Shown here: piece by piece, positions 22,515 to 34,123 of the stretch
Position numbering within the stretch: position 1 is the stretch's first letter
Layout of the letters: the number at the start of each line of letters is the position of its first letter
Source of the DNA: Heterohyrax brucei
Lineage: Eukaryota; Chordata; Mammalia; Hyracoidea; Procaviidae
Length of the DNA stretch: 64,000 bases
Reading direction: 5' to 3'
Assembly (NCBI GenBank): GCA_028571685.1
Contig: CM053143.1
Coordinates: forward strand, 157,598,329 to 157,662,328
Made by a program: the position numbers and the translations under genes
The notes under the pieces: generated by a model
What the model saw: only the letters and a program-made list of their open reading frames with translations
What the model was told of the DNA's origin: nothing
The model's database searches: none

Positions 22515-23945
22515 CTGAAGAAATAAAATAAAGAAGTCTTCTCTGATGACCCATGTTTCACACCATGCACAAAAACGAATTGAAAATGGATTAAAGACTT
22601 AACTGTGAAATCTAAACCAATCAGCTTCTTGAAAAAAAAATATATGGGCAAAGCTGCAGACCTGTATTTTATGATGATACATTATCAAATATAATAACAC
22701 ATGCACAAGCAACAGTAAGAAAAATAGATAATTTAGATAATTGAGACCTCATGAGAACTAAAAACTTGTGTTCATCAAAAGATGGTATCAGAAGAGTAAG
22801 AAGACAGCCTACAGAGTGGGAAACATCTTCATGAATCAGATATCTGATAAGGATGTAATATTCCAAAGGTATTAAAAAAAAAAAAAAAAAAAAAAACTCC
22901 CACAGCCTAACAACAGGAAAACAAATAACCCAATCAAAAATAAGCAACAAAATTAAACAGGCATTTCAACCAGAGAGGGTATTCAAGTGGGCAACAAGCA
23001 CCTGAAAAGATACCAAGTATCGTCTGCAACTCAGAGATACAAATTAAAATACAATAACATCTCACTCACCCTTCCTAGAAGGACAAGGATAAAACACAAC
23101 AAACAAAATAGAAAAATCACAGAGATCAGTAAGGATGTAGAGGGACTGGGACCTTCCTAGATACATACCCTAGCGACCTAAATGTAGCAATACCTGTGTT
23201 TATTGCAGCACTATTCACAGTATCAAAATGGTAGACACAACCAAAATGCCCATTAGTGAATGAAGGGACAAACAAAATATGGGACACACATACCATGAAA
23301 TACTACTCAACCATAAAGAAAAGTCAAGTCGTGGTGCATGCTACAGCACGGATGAATCTTGAAGATACTACTGTGAGTGAAATAAGTAAACCACAAAGTA
23401 ACAAATACTGTGTCATTTCACTTATATGTAGTGACAAGAACAGATGAAAGTATAGAGATCAATGGTTTTATAAAGATAACCGGGGGACTGGATGGAGACA
23501 GAAAGCACCACTTTGGGGAAGTAGCCAGCTTTTGTCTATATAGGGAAGTCATCACCAAGTAAGGGTGATGGTTACACATCTTGACAAATATGACTGATAT
23601 CACCAACACAAATGTTGAAATGGCAAATGTGTCGTTAAATTTACAACGACAACAAAGAAACAAAATACAAATGAAAGCAAGGCACTACTGATTCTGATTG
23701 GGTGTAACTAAACACCTCATGGGATTAGTTTTCTTAGTTTAAATGTTCAGAGTCATAGTTTCCTGGAACAGTCCAGTCAGTTAGCCTAAAGCTGATTTTA
23801 GTGTTTCTGTTCCACTTTCTAGTTCAGTGAGTAGTGCTACAGTCTTAAAAGCTTACAAGCCACCATCCAAGATACAACAATTGCTGTCTACCCAAAGCAA
23901 CAGAAGAAGAAAGATATCTGAATCACAAGAGAAAATACCTTCATG
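22515..23945 (+). mobile_element. L1 LINE, ORF2 C-terminus and 3' UTR
   Basis: Sense L1: the ORF2 end begins ttgaaaatggattaaagact at about 22579, followed by cttcatgaatcagatatctg, tattgcagcactattcacag (23202) and accatgaaatactactcaac (23292), all standard L1 ORF2 C-terminal landmarks. The 3' UTR runs through tcttaaaagcttacaagcca (about 23845). An A-run of about 22 at 22873 has grown from a short A-rich codon run. 5'-truncated and full of breaks. Confidence 0.87.
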
Positions 23946-24565
23946 AATCACTGTTTCTTTCTGCCATGAAATCAGACTAATTGGATGGCGTCTGGATATT
24001 ATTACTGAATATTTTGAACGTAGATTCAGTAGGTGAATATTGATTAAAAGTGGCTAAATGTAGAATAGAATTTCAAGTCCTTTGGAATCCAGACTTCCTG
24101 GACACATTGTATTGCCCTGAGACAGTAGTTACACAGTGTAGCAAAACTAACCTCTGAAGTCATCTTTAAACAACAGTTTAACTCAATTAGAATGAATATT
24201 TGCCTTGAGCATTGCAACTTTTTAAAGAATAATCTGTATGAGATTAAATTGGCAAAAGTGACTGTATAGATGAGATGTTTAATAGGCACTGAATCTGAGA
24301 TATGGTGGTGAAATAATCTGTGACTAGATAGCAAGACTTTACAATGTGAATAATGTAATCAGTGTCATTGAATTGTACCCACAGAAATTGCTAAATGGCT
24401 TTAGGTTTGGCTGTGTATATTTTCACACACACACACACCCATACACACAAAAAAATGGCTCAAGAAGAGACAGAAAACAAAAAAGAGACATTCTCTGAAC
24501 ATTTCGGATTGGCTGAAAGATTAAAAAAAAAGCACAATACATTATGTCTTGCTTTTATTACTTGA
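23946..24565. other. Unassigned sequence
   Basis: No gene or repeat family recognised apart from a short (CA)n run at 24424-24440. Confidence 0.5.
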
Positions 24566-24722
24566 AACCCGATAAACCAAGCTGTTGATTCTGACTCATA
24601 GCAACCCTATAGGATGGAGTAGAACTGCCCCATAGAGTTTCCAAGGAGTTCTTAGCAGATTTGAACTGCCATCCTTTTGGTTAGCAGATGTAGCATTTAC
24701 CCACTATGCTACCAGGGCTTTT
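24566..24722 (-). mobile_element. AfroSINE, short form
   Basis: Plus strand: ccaagctgttgattctgact, catagcaaccctataggatg, ctgccccatagagtttccaa, and the 5' end ctatgctaccagggctttt. Confidence 0.92.
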
Positions 24723-25375
24723 ATTACTGAAAGAAGTCTTATTTAGTCAGCTTTGAAAGGAAGAACAGACAGGCCTGCATATTCATGCGCATAAATATCT
24801 GAGGGCCTGCTTGTTGTTCCAACTCTGGTCTTTGGTGACTTTTACCTGACTCTTCTTTGAACACACAGTTTTTGTTTTGCTTTTTATCTATTTATTCTGA
24901 TGAAATTATAGTTTTTCTACTAAAGAGACAAAAATACTTGAGTTATATTTTAATTTCTATTTAGTGAAATTATTAAAAATTTTCAACAGTTCTATCATGT
25001 TTTCATATTTGTACATATTTTGAAATGTTATCACACTTCCGCCTGCCCATCCTATGAACACATCTGTATCAAGAAAGCTTTGCCATACAGCGTCTGACCA
25101 CTCTTCCCACTTTCAAATTTGATAGTGATGTTATAAAATATGTATATTTCATGTATTATAAAATGCATATCACAAGTTTCTAGGCATTAGAATATTGCAA
25201 GAGGTTGGGGAGAAATAATAAACTCTTCATTATCATTTATAAAATACATCATTCACATACAGCCATGATAATATTATTTAGCCTTCTCACAACTTAAATC
25301 TAAAAAGTCGCACATTTTCTCCTAACATAAATCTATGTATGGCCCAGATGGACAAAAGTAGGGTATTCTATGAGT
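24723..25375. other. Unassigned AT-rich stretch
   Basis: Nothing recognised. Confidence 0.5.
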
Positions 25376-25583
25376 TGTGTTAAAAATCAAAGCTGTCTCT
25401 TTAAGGACTAAGGTATGCCTGACCGAATCCATTGTGTTTTTGATTACCTCATATGCATGTGAATTTTGGACAGTGAATTTAAAAAAGAAAAGAAAAAAAA
25501 ATGAATAAGGAAGAACAAAAGAGATTTGATGCTTTTAAATTGCAATATTGGAGAAAAATATTGACTAGGACTACCAGAAGCAT
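25376..25583 (+). mobile_element. RTE LINE 3' part (interrupted by a SINE)
   Basis: Opens near gactaaggtatgcctgaccg and runs into the C-terminal domain. A purine-rich expansion at 25480-25500 and an open frame beginning MNKEEQKRFDAFKLQYWRKI (25501) match the family's NKEDRRRVDAFELWCWRRI region. An AfroSINE breaks it at 25584. Confidence 0.9.
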
Positions 25584-25741
25584 AGAAATACCCATGCCAC
25601 CTTGGTTAAGAGCTGTTGTTAGACAAAAGGTTTGCAGTTTGAATCAACCAGGCACTCAATGGAATACATATTGGGTCATTCTACTCTGTCCTGTGGGGTC
25701 ATTATGAGTCAGAATTGAGTTGGTGGCAATGAGTTTGTTTC
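25584..25741 (+). mobile_element. AfroSINE inside RTE
   Basis: Same direction as its host: accttggttaagagctgttg, gtttgcagtttgaatcaacc, ctactctgtcctgtggggtc and tgagtcagaattgagttggt. Short form. Confidence 0.88.
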
Positions 25742-26078
25742 CTTGACTTCCCCCGCCCACCAAATTAGAAAAACAAGCATCTCTCTCTTGGAAGATACAC
25801 AGCCAGGATGCTCCTTAGAAGCAAGGATGGTGAGACTTCATCCTACATACTTTGAGTATGTTATCGGGAGGAATATGTCCCTGGAGAAGCACATCATGCC
25901 TGGTAAGGCAGAGGGTCAGCAAAAAAGTGGAAGACCCCCAATGAGGTGAGTTGACACAGTGAACCCAAGCATCGAAACAATCATGAGGATGGCGCAAAAA
26001 TAAGCAGTGTTTTGTTCTATTGTACAAAGAGTCATTAAATTTTGGAATCGACTGGATGACACTTAACAACAACAATTA
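25742..26078 (+). mobile_element. RTE LINE 3' end, continuation
   Basis: Continues with gatgctccttagaagcaagg and gaggtgagttgacacagtga, then the end of the ORF and the tail gatgacacttaacaacaaca, the clearest RTE terminus in the window. The frame at 25743-25949 keeps ISLLEDTQPGCSLEARMVRL. Confidence 0.92.
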
Positions 26079-26194
26079 ATTGCACAAAACAAGGCATTAT
26101 ATTTATAGGGAGAAATCATGAATTTCATTATAGGTATGTTGAATGTGGGTTGGAAACTGAAAAATCAGTAGCTAGTACACATGTGTTGTCTTAG

Positions 26195-26531
26195 CTACCA
26201 CAGTCACCCCCTGAGTGATAACAACTGCATTCATAGTGGAGCTAAACAAAACGCCATCTGATCCTGCGTCACCCTTGTTATCAGTTCAAGAGCAGACCAT
26301 TGGGATCCATAGGGTTTTCACTGACTGATTTTTCAGAAGTCTTTTGCCAGGACTTTCTTCCTAGTCCGTCTTAGCCTGGAAGTTCTGTTTAAACCTGTTT
26401 AGCATCAGAGTAACACACAAGCCTCCACTGACAGATGGCTTGTGACTGTCCATGAGGTACATGGGCAGGAAATTGCACCCATGTCTCTCACATGTAAGTC
26501 AAGAATTCTACCACTGAACCACCGCAGGCCA
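26195..26531 (-). mobile_element. Composite SINE: tRNA-Gly-like head, RTE 5' body, RTE 3' tail
   Basis: On the minus strand the head (26531 to about 26450) reads ggtggttcagtggtagaatt, as in the 5' half of tRNA-Gly, with a B-box-like gggtgcaatttcc. Then follow RTE leader sequence (gtcagtggaggcttgtgtgt, a shortened version of that at 10071) up to about 26300, and a tail matching the RTE 3' end (26290-26195). A SINE of this build is, as I recall, known in afrotherians; I do not assert its name. It would be transcribed by polymerase III and moved by RTE enzymes. It abuts an AfroSINE on its 5' side. Confidence 0.75.
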
Positions 26532-26737
26532 TCGATACACATATTCCCTGTTTCTGCTGAGTCAGTTTCAACCCCTAGTGACCACATAGGATAGAGTGGA
26601 ACCGCCTTATATGGCTTCCAAAGCTCTGTAAGGCAAACTGCCGTATCTTTCTTCTGCACAGCAGCTGATAAGTTCAAACCATCTACCTTCTGGTTGGCAG
26701 CCCAGCATGTATTCATGGTGCTATCAGAGTCCTTCAA
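26532..26737 (-). mobile_element. AfroSINE, long form
   Basis: Minus strand. The plus strand shows the tail side tgctgagtcagtttcaaccc, then gctctgtaaggcaaactgcc and cgtatctttcttctgcacag (the long-form middle block), then agttcaaaccatctaccttc and the 5' end ggtgctatcagagtcctt. Confidence 0.85.
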
Positions 26738-26744
26738 CGCACAT

Positions 26745-26840
26745 ACAGGAGTTACTATGTGCTGGATATTCTTCTAAGCCCTTTATGTATATTTACTAAT
26801 TCAATAACAAGTAATCACAATACACACTTTTAAAGTAGCT
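26745..26840 (+). repeat. MIR fragment
   Basis: gttactatgtgctggatatt, cttctaagccctttatgtat and actaattcaataac follow the MIR 5' half in order. Ancient mammalian SINE. Confidence 0.65.
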
Positions 26841-27417
26841 GACAATATATGAGTTAGAGCTAATAGCTTTACCATTTGATCATCAGGAGATACTATTTTT
26901 CAGTGAGATACTCTTTAGAAAAAGAGCAACAACACAAATACCTTACTCATCTTTGTGTAGGAATTGTCACACATAAAATAAAATCTATTTCTCTAAATGT
27001 ACATTTGTAGCATACTCCATAGAAGGCATTACAGCCTTGAGCAGACAAACTTAAACTTTAAAGACAATTCATGGTCTACCAATGTTACAAGATATTTACT
27101 TTAGACTTTTGAGAGTGTAGATATCTAGTTTGTGTTTAAATGAGACTTGGAAGCAGTTAAGTCGTGTCACTCAGTCATGTAGATTGCAAGGCAGCAGTGA
27201 CCTCTGTTTCCTTTTGGATTTGTGTATATGACTCATGTTTTGCCTTGCATACTGATGAAAAATCTGTATTACTCTATAGTTATTCTATCAAACTAACTAG
27301 AATAAAATTATAGGACAACACACCATTACTATGTGTAGTAGTAGTCCCTGATTTCTAAATAGTCAGAAGGCCATTAGAAAAAACTGATAAAAATTGCATC
27401 ATAAATATCACCCCTTC
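26841..27417. other. Unassigned sequence
   Basis: No feature recognised. Confidence 0.5.
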
Positions 27418-27839
27418 TGATCAGAGCCTGGACACCGAATTGCAAACAGAAAATAGCTTTTATTATTAAACAAAACAAGCAGACAGCATACAACAGGTAA
27501 GCAGTTTCCCTGACTCAAAAACTGTCCAGGCAGACATTCTGACTTTTCCACACTGTAGTTTGTGTCATGGATGAGAGACAGTCATAGGGCACATGGCTCT
27601 CCCCAGCTTCTGGAAAATGTCTCAGTGGTCATAAAGAACTGTTTCATGCAGGCCCTGTAATTGGCATCATGGCTGAGTGACACAATGGAAGCATATCTTT
27701 TGCCAGCCTCCCCCCAGCCAGGTAGGTTGACTTAGGTGGGCTGTAAGATTAGTGTTCTGTGTGTTCCACTAATACCATAGCTGAGGAGACAAAGAGGACC
27801 TTCTTTCCCCCAGATTTACACCCCAAAGCCTACATTTCA
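27418..27839 (-). mobile_element. Probable solo LTR fossil (ERV class uncertain)
   Basis: On the minus strand a 422 bp block starts tgaaatgtaggctttggggt, carries aataataaaagctattttct (a polyadenylation signal at LTR-like position, about 60 bp from the end) and ends ctctgatca. The TG...CA ends and the signal placement suggest an LTR. There is no internal region and no obvious target duplication, so the borders are tentative. Confidence 0.45.
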
Positions 27840-27967
27840 CGCTAGGGAACGTGGCGACTTAATGGCAGAAAGAGGTCGGTGGTAGTTGTACTGAAGCCTG
27901 AAGATAATGTCACAGGAAGATCCAAGGAAAACCACAACCATTGGGTCCTCTTCAAAGAAGCTTTGCC

Positions 27968-28345
27968 ATTTCTTTTTTTTTTTTATTTAGTATGACTGAG
28001 TGAAAATGTACATTCCCGTATAAATTTACATGCCCACCTATATGCAGCTTCCTCTGCTCTCCCTGTCCGGTGACAGAACACTATTCCTCTCTGCTCCATA
28101 CATGTCTCATCCTCCCAACAGTCTCCTGTCCCCTCCTCTCCACCCACTCTCCTTCCTCCATCCAGAGGTCAGCAGGATGATATCCTATAGATGTAGAGAA
28201 CCATAAAGTGCATCCAATATATGGTCATTGTGCATTGTCAAGCCCAATCCATTCCTGTCCAAAGAGTGGACCTTCATTATGATTTATGGGCAAGGGCAGC
28301 ATCAGGGCCAGGGGCCATGCTTCCAGGGGAACCCCAAAACCGCTG
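27968..28345 (-). mobile_element. L1 LINE 3' end
   Basis: Plus strand begins with the reversed tail (T-run at 27969-27982), then tatgactgagtgaaaatgta, caggatgatatcctatagat and gagaaccataaagtgcatcc, the same 3' UTR type as at 20862. About 380 bp, strongly 5'-truncated. Confidence 0.85.
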
Positions 28346-28934
28346 GAACATCTCAGCAAGAACAGCAAAAACCACCCACAAACAAAAATTGTCAAAACTC
28401 AAATATACATGCTAGAAAAGATGTAACCTATAGATCTAGATCTCCATAAAACAATATTTAGACATTGTAACCATACAGGCAACTCTACAATATTTAAAAA
28501 AATAGAAAAATTACATTATGTCACATCTAAAAATATGCTTTTTCTCTTTTTACCACACGTATTCCTTCATCTTTTCTGTCTACAATCTTCCTCATTTCCA
28601 TGCTCCACACTGCTATAGTCTCCTTCTCTTTCTGTACAGTTTGTACCACATGTTCAGTCATTCCCTTGCTTCAGTTTCCTTTTATCTTCACTAATCAGTA
28701 TTATTTTCACCTCATAATATCTACCTTATATTTTACACTAGTATCCTCCATTTTATAGTTACTTGAATCAATGATTTTATTAAATGTAAGCAGACCAATT
28801 CAGCATTAAGATGGAAATACGTGTTTCTTAACCTCAAAAAGACAGTGTAATGATCTTCCTTTCTTGCTATGTATGTACAGAAGGCCAACATAAAGTTGCA
28901 TAAATTAACACTCAATATCGTTAAAATGAATGTC
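28346..28934. other. Unassigned sequence
   Basis: No feature recognised. Confidence 0.5.
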
Positions 28935-29265
28935 AGGTGAGAATTTCTGGCTGATAGAGACTGGAGAAATCCTGAGAGTGTGGGCCCAGACACACTTTCA
29001 GCTCGGTGATGGAGTCATTCCTGAGGTTCCTCCTTCAGCCAAAGATTAGCCAGGCACATAAAGCAAAAAGACACTTAAAGGGCATGCCAGCCCAGGACAA
29101 GGACAAGAAGACAAGAGGGAACAGGAAAGCTGGTAACAAGGAACTCAAGGCTGAGATGAGTGAGTGTTGACCTGGTGTGGAGTTGCTAACTAATGTCATA
29201 AAAAAATGAGTGTCATTTGATGAGAAACTAGTTTGTTTTATAAACCTTCATCTAAAATACAATAA
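28935..29265 (+). mobile_element. L1 LINE 3' end (other 3' UTR type)
   Basis: Sense 3' UTR: ggcccagacacactttcagc, cctccttcagccaaagatta, acaggaaagctggtaacaag, then the terminus aaaccttcatctaaaataca at about 29241. This is the reverse complement of the type at 6933-7440. About 330 bp. Confidence 0.82.
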
Positions 29266-29413
29266 ACAAAGAGATGATGAAAACATAAGGAAATAAATTG
29301 GCAGGTTTAATATTCATAAAATATTCATTCTATAATTCTTTTCCATGTTGGAAAAAATAAGCAATTGCTTTTATTCTATCCAAAAATGTTCTAAATAAAA
29401 ATATTGTATTTAT

Positions 29414-29661
29414 AGGCAGTACCTGTTGCTGTCAAGTCACTTCAGAGTAGAACTGTGCTACTTGGACACACACGAGGTTGCCATGAGTGTCCGTAATGGC
29501 AGAAATGGCCACAGTAGCTATAAAACAAAAACAGACTCACAGCCACCCTACACAACAGAGTAGGGCTGCCTCATACAGTTTCCAAGGAGTACCCACTGGA
29601 TCCAAACTACTGAATTTTTGGTTAGCAGCAGTAGGTCATAACTACTAAGTCACCAAGATTT
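29414..29661 (-). mobile_element. AfroSINE with extra SINE-like sequence on its tail side
   Basis: The clear copy is 29525-29661 (agactcacagccaccctaca, gtttccaaggagtacccact, aagtcaccaagatttcc). The 110 bp to its left (gtacctgttgctgtcaagtc, then gaggttgccatgagtgtccg) looks like a second SINE or composite-SINE fragment, possibly in mixed orientation. Confidence 0.75.
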
Positions 29662-30232
29662 CCAAATGTAATTATAGTGCACCAAATCACTGATCCATGA
29701 TGATGATTTGTCTGTAGAAAATTCATTTTGGGACTTTTAAAATGATGTAGCATACTACTTGTCCTAGTTTATAATGTTTACTATTTGTAACTATTGAAAT
29801 TTCAAAATTAATTTTTCTTTTAATATAAAGATGTCAATCTAATAGTATAGGTTGGTTATTTCTTGAGAATGGAGACATAATATCTTCCTGGATATAAATT
29901 AAGATTTGGTTGATCTGCAAACCACAATAAAAAAATAATTTTAAATAATATCGCAGGAATTAGTAATATAAATTGTACTTTTTTTTGGCTGTGTACTTAT
30001 TAAACATCTGTCTAATTCTATTCCTCGTTTTCAGAATGTAAAAACTGGTCTACAGAGTCTAAGGGACTCCTAGGAGAAGACCAGAATCTGGCTGTACTGA
30101 ATCCTTTGTTTGATAACCTTTAAATTTCATAATTCTTCAAAATACAAAATATTAAACAAACTAATAGACCAAAAAGAAACATGAAGCTCTAAAAATTCCC
30201 TCTGTCACTATGGAAACCTAAGTTAGCCTCGT
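29662..30232. other. Unassigned sequence
   Basis: Nothing recognised. Confidence 0.5.
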
Positions 30233-30395
30233 AATCAGTAATTCTCAACTCTATATCCCTCAGTAATTGAATTCCATAGGGAGCTTTTGCTAAGAAGACC
30301 ACTCCTGCTCCAGTTTTTCGACGTCCATGTGATCATAAGCAAGCATTAGAAATTAGTCCCAAGTATTGAATTATCCTGGTACATTCTGAAAATGT
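30233..30395 (+). repeat. Possible MER5-like hAT DNA transposon remnant
   Basis: cagtaattctcaactctata, catagggagcttttgc and a reversed-looking right part recall the MER5 (hAT-Charlie) non-autonomous element. Match is loose. Confidence 0.35.
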
Positions 30396-31019
30396 TTGAT
30401 GTAGTTGCCTATCCTTCAGAGATTTGAATAAAGTTCTGATTCATGAAGATATCTGAACATTTTAATCTTAATTACTGCTGAAATAAATAAAATGCCGTAA
30501 GAAACTGTGCTAAGTCTTCATAATGTCCATTAGTGTGCAACCACTTTGGTTTTACTGGTATGTTTGGGACTTCTTCAAACTGCCCTTAAATGGAAAGCAT
30601 CTTGATTATTCTATCTCATGAAGCTTATAATTAATTGAATTTACTACTAAGAGTTAGTGCATGTACTTCATTTGCATAACCATCTGTTGTGTTTGCATAA
30701 ACACAGCCCAGGATCCATAACTTACTTACTGAAAGTAATGTACAACACTTATGAAAATCTATTCCGATGGGGCTGTCCTAGATTTTGCATGGTGTTTGCA
30801 TTTGAAAAACCACATCTGTGAGTTAATTCCAGTCTCTAGCCAATCAGTTAATACACCCAGGAATTTGAATATAGTAAGTATATTTTTATTTTCTTCCTAT
30901 ATTATTTTCATCTATTACACCTCTGGCCACATGGGACAATTTTCATTTGGACATTTGCCTTATTCTCAATTTCAGCTCATATCGTCTGTTGGAAGAAGGG
31001 GACTACCTGTAACCTAATA
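30396..31019. other. Unassigned sequence
   Basis: No supported gene. An 88-codon open frame at 30751-31017 has no family I recognise and no splice or promoter context. Confidence 0.5.
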
Positions 31020-31225
31020 TTTAGTTTGGGATTTAAAAACTTGTAATACTACTATGATGCCTGCGTGGAGATGTCAAGCAGGCATTTGATCACATAGCCA
31101 CAAAGTTGTAGGGAGAAGTATGTTATGGAAATATAAATTCAGTAAATTGGCAGATATAAGTTTAAATTTGCTAAGTTTAAGACAATGAGATGTTTTGGAG
31201 ACAATTAAGACTATTGCTTTGTATA

Positions 31226-31700
31226 CTAGTGCTGTTGCTGTTAGATGCCTAGAGTCAGTTCCAACACTTGGTGACCCTATGTACAACAGAACAAGATAAT
31301 GCCCAGTCCTGCACTGTCCTCACAATTGTTGCTATGCTTGTGCCAATCATTGAAACCATGATCATTCCGTATTATTGACTGTCTTCTTCTGTTTTGCTGA
31401 GTTCTAGTTCAGCAAGCATAATGTTCGTCTGGAGGGATGGATTCCTCCTTATAACATGTTCAAAGTACATGAGAAGACAGTTTGTTATCCTGGCTTCCAA
31501 AGAGCGCTCTAGCTGTACTTCTTCCAAGACAGACTTATTCAGTCTTTTGGCAGTCCATGGTATGGTCAATATTCTTCACCAATATCATAATTCAAATGCA
31601 TTAATTCTTCCTCAGTCTTCCTTATTCATTGTCCAGCTTTCACATGCATGTGAGGCAATTGACAACATTATGGTTTGGGCCAGGCACAATAGCGCCTAGA
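31226..31700 (-). mobile_element. RTE LINE 3' end
   Basis: Plus strand: tgctgttgctgttagatgcc (reversed tail), tgactgtcttcttctgtttt, tagctgtacttcttccaaga, gcagtccatggtatggtcaa and gtccagctttcacatgcatg. About 475 bp of the 3' coding end in reverse, 5'-truncated. Confidence 0.9.
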
Positions 31701-31961
31701 GATGTGGAAAAAAGGAGAAGCCAGCAAGGCACCATGAGAACTGGGTGCCAAACACCTAGAAAGAACACAAAGTTATTTTGAATTTTTCAGAGCCAAGGGA
31801 AGAAACTACACAAACGAGAAGAAATGATCAGCTAGTCAGATGTTACTGAGAAGTAAGGAAAGAACTAGAATTGTCATTTGGATTTTTAGTGACGTGAGTA
31901 TCACTGCTCATATTTAAGGAGAACTTTCAACGGCGTGGTGGAACAAATCTCTAAATATGAT

Positions 31962-32122
31962 AACCCTGGGGGCACAGTGGTTAAGTACTGTGTCTGCTAA
32001 CGAAAATGTTGGCAGTTCAAGTGTGTCAGGTGCCATTTGGAAACTATATGGAGCAGTTCTACTCTGTTCTACAGGGTTGCTATGAGTCAGAAGCTACTTG
32101 ATAGCAGTGGGCTTGGTTTTAT
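31962..32122 (+). mobile_element. AfroSINE, short form
   Basis: ctgggggcacagtggttaag, tgtctgctaacgaaaatgtt, actctgttctacagggttgc, tatgagtcagaagctacttg. Complete with the 5' tRNA-like region. Confidence 0.92.
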
Positions 32123-32383
32123 TAGAAACTGGGAAAGAAAAATTGTACAAGATGAGTACAGCATCTCTTTTGAGGAGGCTGCTATATGAAAAGGAGAACA
32201 CTGAGAGTAATAAAAGTGAAACAGAGTCTTCCTAAGGTGTCAAAAGTAATTCTATAGCCAAGTGTCGCCGAATACTATAGTCGTATATTAATCGAAGTGG
32301 TCATGGAGAAAGTCTGGACATGCAGGAGGAAAAGGCATAATGGCAGGAGAGAAGTCCTTGACTAGGCAAAGAAGGAAACTAGC

Positions 32384-32821
32384 TGTCTTAGTTACTTAGT
32401 GATGATGTAACAAACATACCACAGGGAGTGGCTTTAAAGAACGGATATTTATTATTTCACAGCTCTGAAGGCTAAAAACCCAAATCAGGGTCTTGACAGT
32501 GTTGCTTCTGCCTTTGAGTCTCTCTCACAGTTTCTGGTGTCCGTTGACAGATGTTAGTGTTCCTTTGCTTGCACACATGTCTTTACGAGGCATCTGTTTC
32601 CTCTCTCTCTGTGCTCTCTCTATGTGTCTAGGTTTCTCTTCAGTTCTTTTTATAAGATACCATTGAAAAGTGGTTAAGTTTAAGTTGTTTCTTATTCTGG
32701 CATGACCTCATCCATTAATGTAATACAAGAAAAACATTATTTCCAAACAAGGTCACATTTATAGCTACAGAGGTTAGGGTTTAAACATGAATTTTAGGAG
32801 TTATTGATTCAACCCATAACA
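32384..32821 (-). mobile_element. MaLR-type solo LTR fossil (older subtype)
   Basis: Plus strand starts tgtcttagttacttagtgat and ends ttgattcaacccataaca, the reversed MaLR LTR termini, with ttattatttcacagctctga and ttccaaacaaggtcacattt between. Its centre differs from the other LTRs here and is nearer the general mammalian MLT/MST pattern. About 438 bp, non-coding. Confidence 0.82.
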
Positions 32822-32908
32822 CTGATAAAGAATAGGAATGATTGTATTAGCTGCGTAGGCAAGTCTTCAGTAGAAACAGGAGAAAAAATATATACTACCA
32901 CAGATAGC

Positions 32909-33065
32909 AAACCCTAGTTGCGTAGTAATTGGATACTACATCTGCTAACCATAAAGGATGGCAGTTCAAATCTACCAGGCACTCCTTGTAAACTATATGC
33001 AGCAGTTCTACCCTTTCCTGTGTGTCAGTATGAGTTGGAATCTACTAGACAGCAGTGGTTGGTAT
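32909..33065 (+). mobile_element. AfroSINE, short form
   Basis: tacatctgctaaccataaag, atggcagttcaaatctacca, ggcactccttgtaaactata and tgagttggaatctactagac. Moderately diverged. Confidence 0.88.
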
Positions 33066-33417
33066 TTATGGTACCAAAGACAAGTACATAAGGAATGATT
33101 TCTGGGTTGCAGCTTTTAAACAGTCCCCACTAGTGGCTTTAATATTTTCTTTATTAAACACAAAGTAAGTCACAGTTGAGAATGAGAAGGCAAAAGTATT
33201 GTTGAAAAAATAAAGGGAAAGGTGTGAAGTAGTCGTTTAGAAAAGTAGTAGTGAATGTGCCATGGAAATAGTTTTTCAAGCTTATTAAGGGCCACTTGAC
33301 TTATCATAATATCAAAATAAGTATGGTCAGTATAGTTTTCATATTTTTCCTCAAATATATTCAGCTCTGGGGGATACTGGCATAAAGTATGTTTAGAATT
33401 GGACTTAACTGGAATTA

Positions 33418-33517
33418 CTGATCTACTTCCAAAAATTTCAGCCATTGAAAACCCTATGAAGCCTAGTCCTACTCTGACACATACACATGGAATTACCATG
33501 AGCCAGTGTCTACTGAA
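33418..33517 (+). repeat. Fragment resembling the composite RTE-SINE
   Basis: tctacttccaaaaatttcag and ccattgaaaaccctatgaag match the body of the element at 26195-26531, followed by catggaattaccatgagcca, which resembles the SINE tail. The head is missing. Confidence 0.5.
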
Positions 33518-33608
33518 GAGCAAACTAGAACATTGACAAAGATGCTGAGGCTTGTGTAAGAGAGTGATTACGGTAAATTGTTTAGAAGGAAAATCAGGGA
33601 TTGGAGGG

Positions 33609-34123
33609 TGTCTCACTTATTTAGCACTGCTGTGACAGAAATACCGCAAGTGGATGGATTCAACAAACAGAAGTTTATTCTCTTACAATTCAGTAGCTAG
33701 AAATCCAAACTTAAGAGTGTCAATGCCAAGGGAAGGCATTCTTTCTGTTTGTTCTGGAAGATGGTGCTTGTTACCAACCTTCACGCGAAGTGGGAGTTTC
33801 TGCTTCCAGGAGCCCTGGGTCGAAAGCGGGAACAGTCTGTCTTGGTAGTGTGAGGTCCCCATGTCTGTCTGCTTGCTTCTCTCTGTTATATTTCAGAAGA
33901 GATTGATTTAAAACACAACCTAATATTATAGATTGCATCCTGCCTCATTGACAAACTTGTCATATGTGACATACCTCATTGACATACTTAACATCATAGA
34001 GGTAGGAAATATAAAATATAGGAAATCCTCATCAGATGGCAGAATGGTGGACAATTACACAATACTGGGAACCATGGCCTACCCAAGTTGACATTGTGAG
34101 GAGATACCATTCAATCCATGACA
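33609..34123 (-). mobile_element. ERVL-MaLR-like solo LTR fossil
   Basis: Plus strand: tgtctcacttatttagcact, gaaataccgcaagtggatgg, gtctgcttgcttctctctgt, cacaatactgggaaccatgg and the end ttcaatccatgaca. About 515 bp. Flanks read gaggg on the left and gagga on the right, compatible with a 5 bp target duplication. Confidence 0.85.

Noticed and set aside
22873-22895. A-run as the end of a separate insertion
   Set aside because: L1 ORF2 sequence continues in register on both sides, so it is an expanded A-run within the L1 and not a tail.
26446-26531. Possible tRNA-Gly gene on the minus strand
   Set aside because: Only the 5' half and a degraded B box resemble tRNA-Gly. The anticodon stem is not kept and RTE-like sequence follows directly, so it is a SINE head.
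33170-33616. 148-codon open frame on the minus strand
   Set aside because: It runs antisense through an old non-coding repeat and into the edge of an LTR. No domain or start context is visible.
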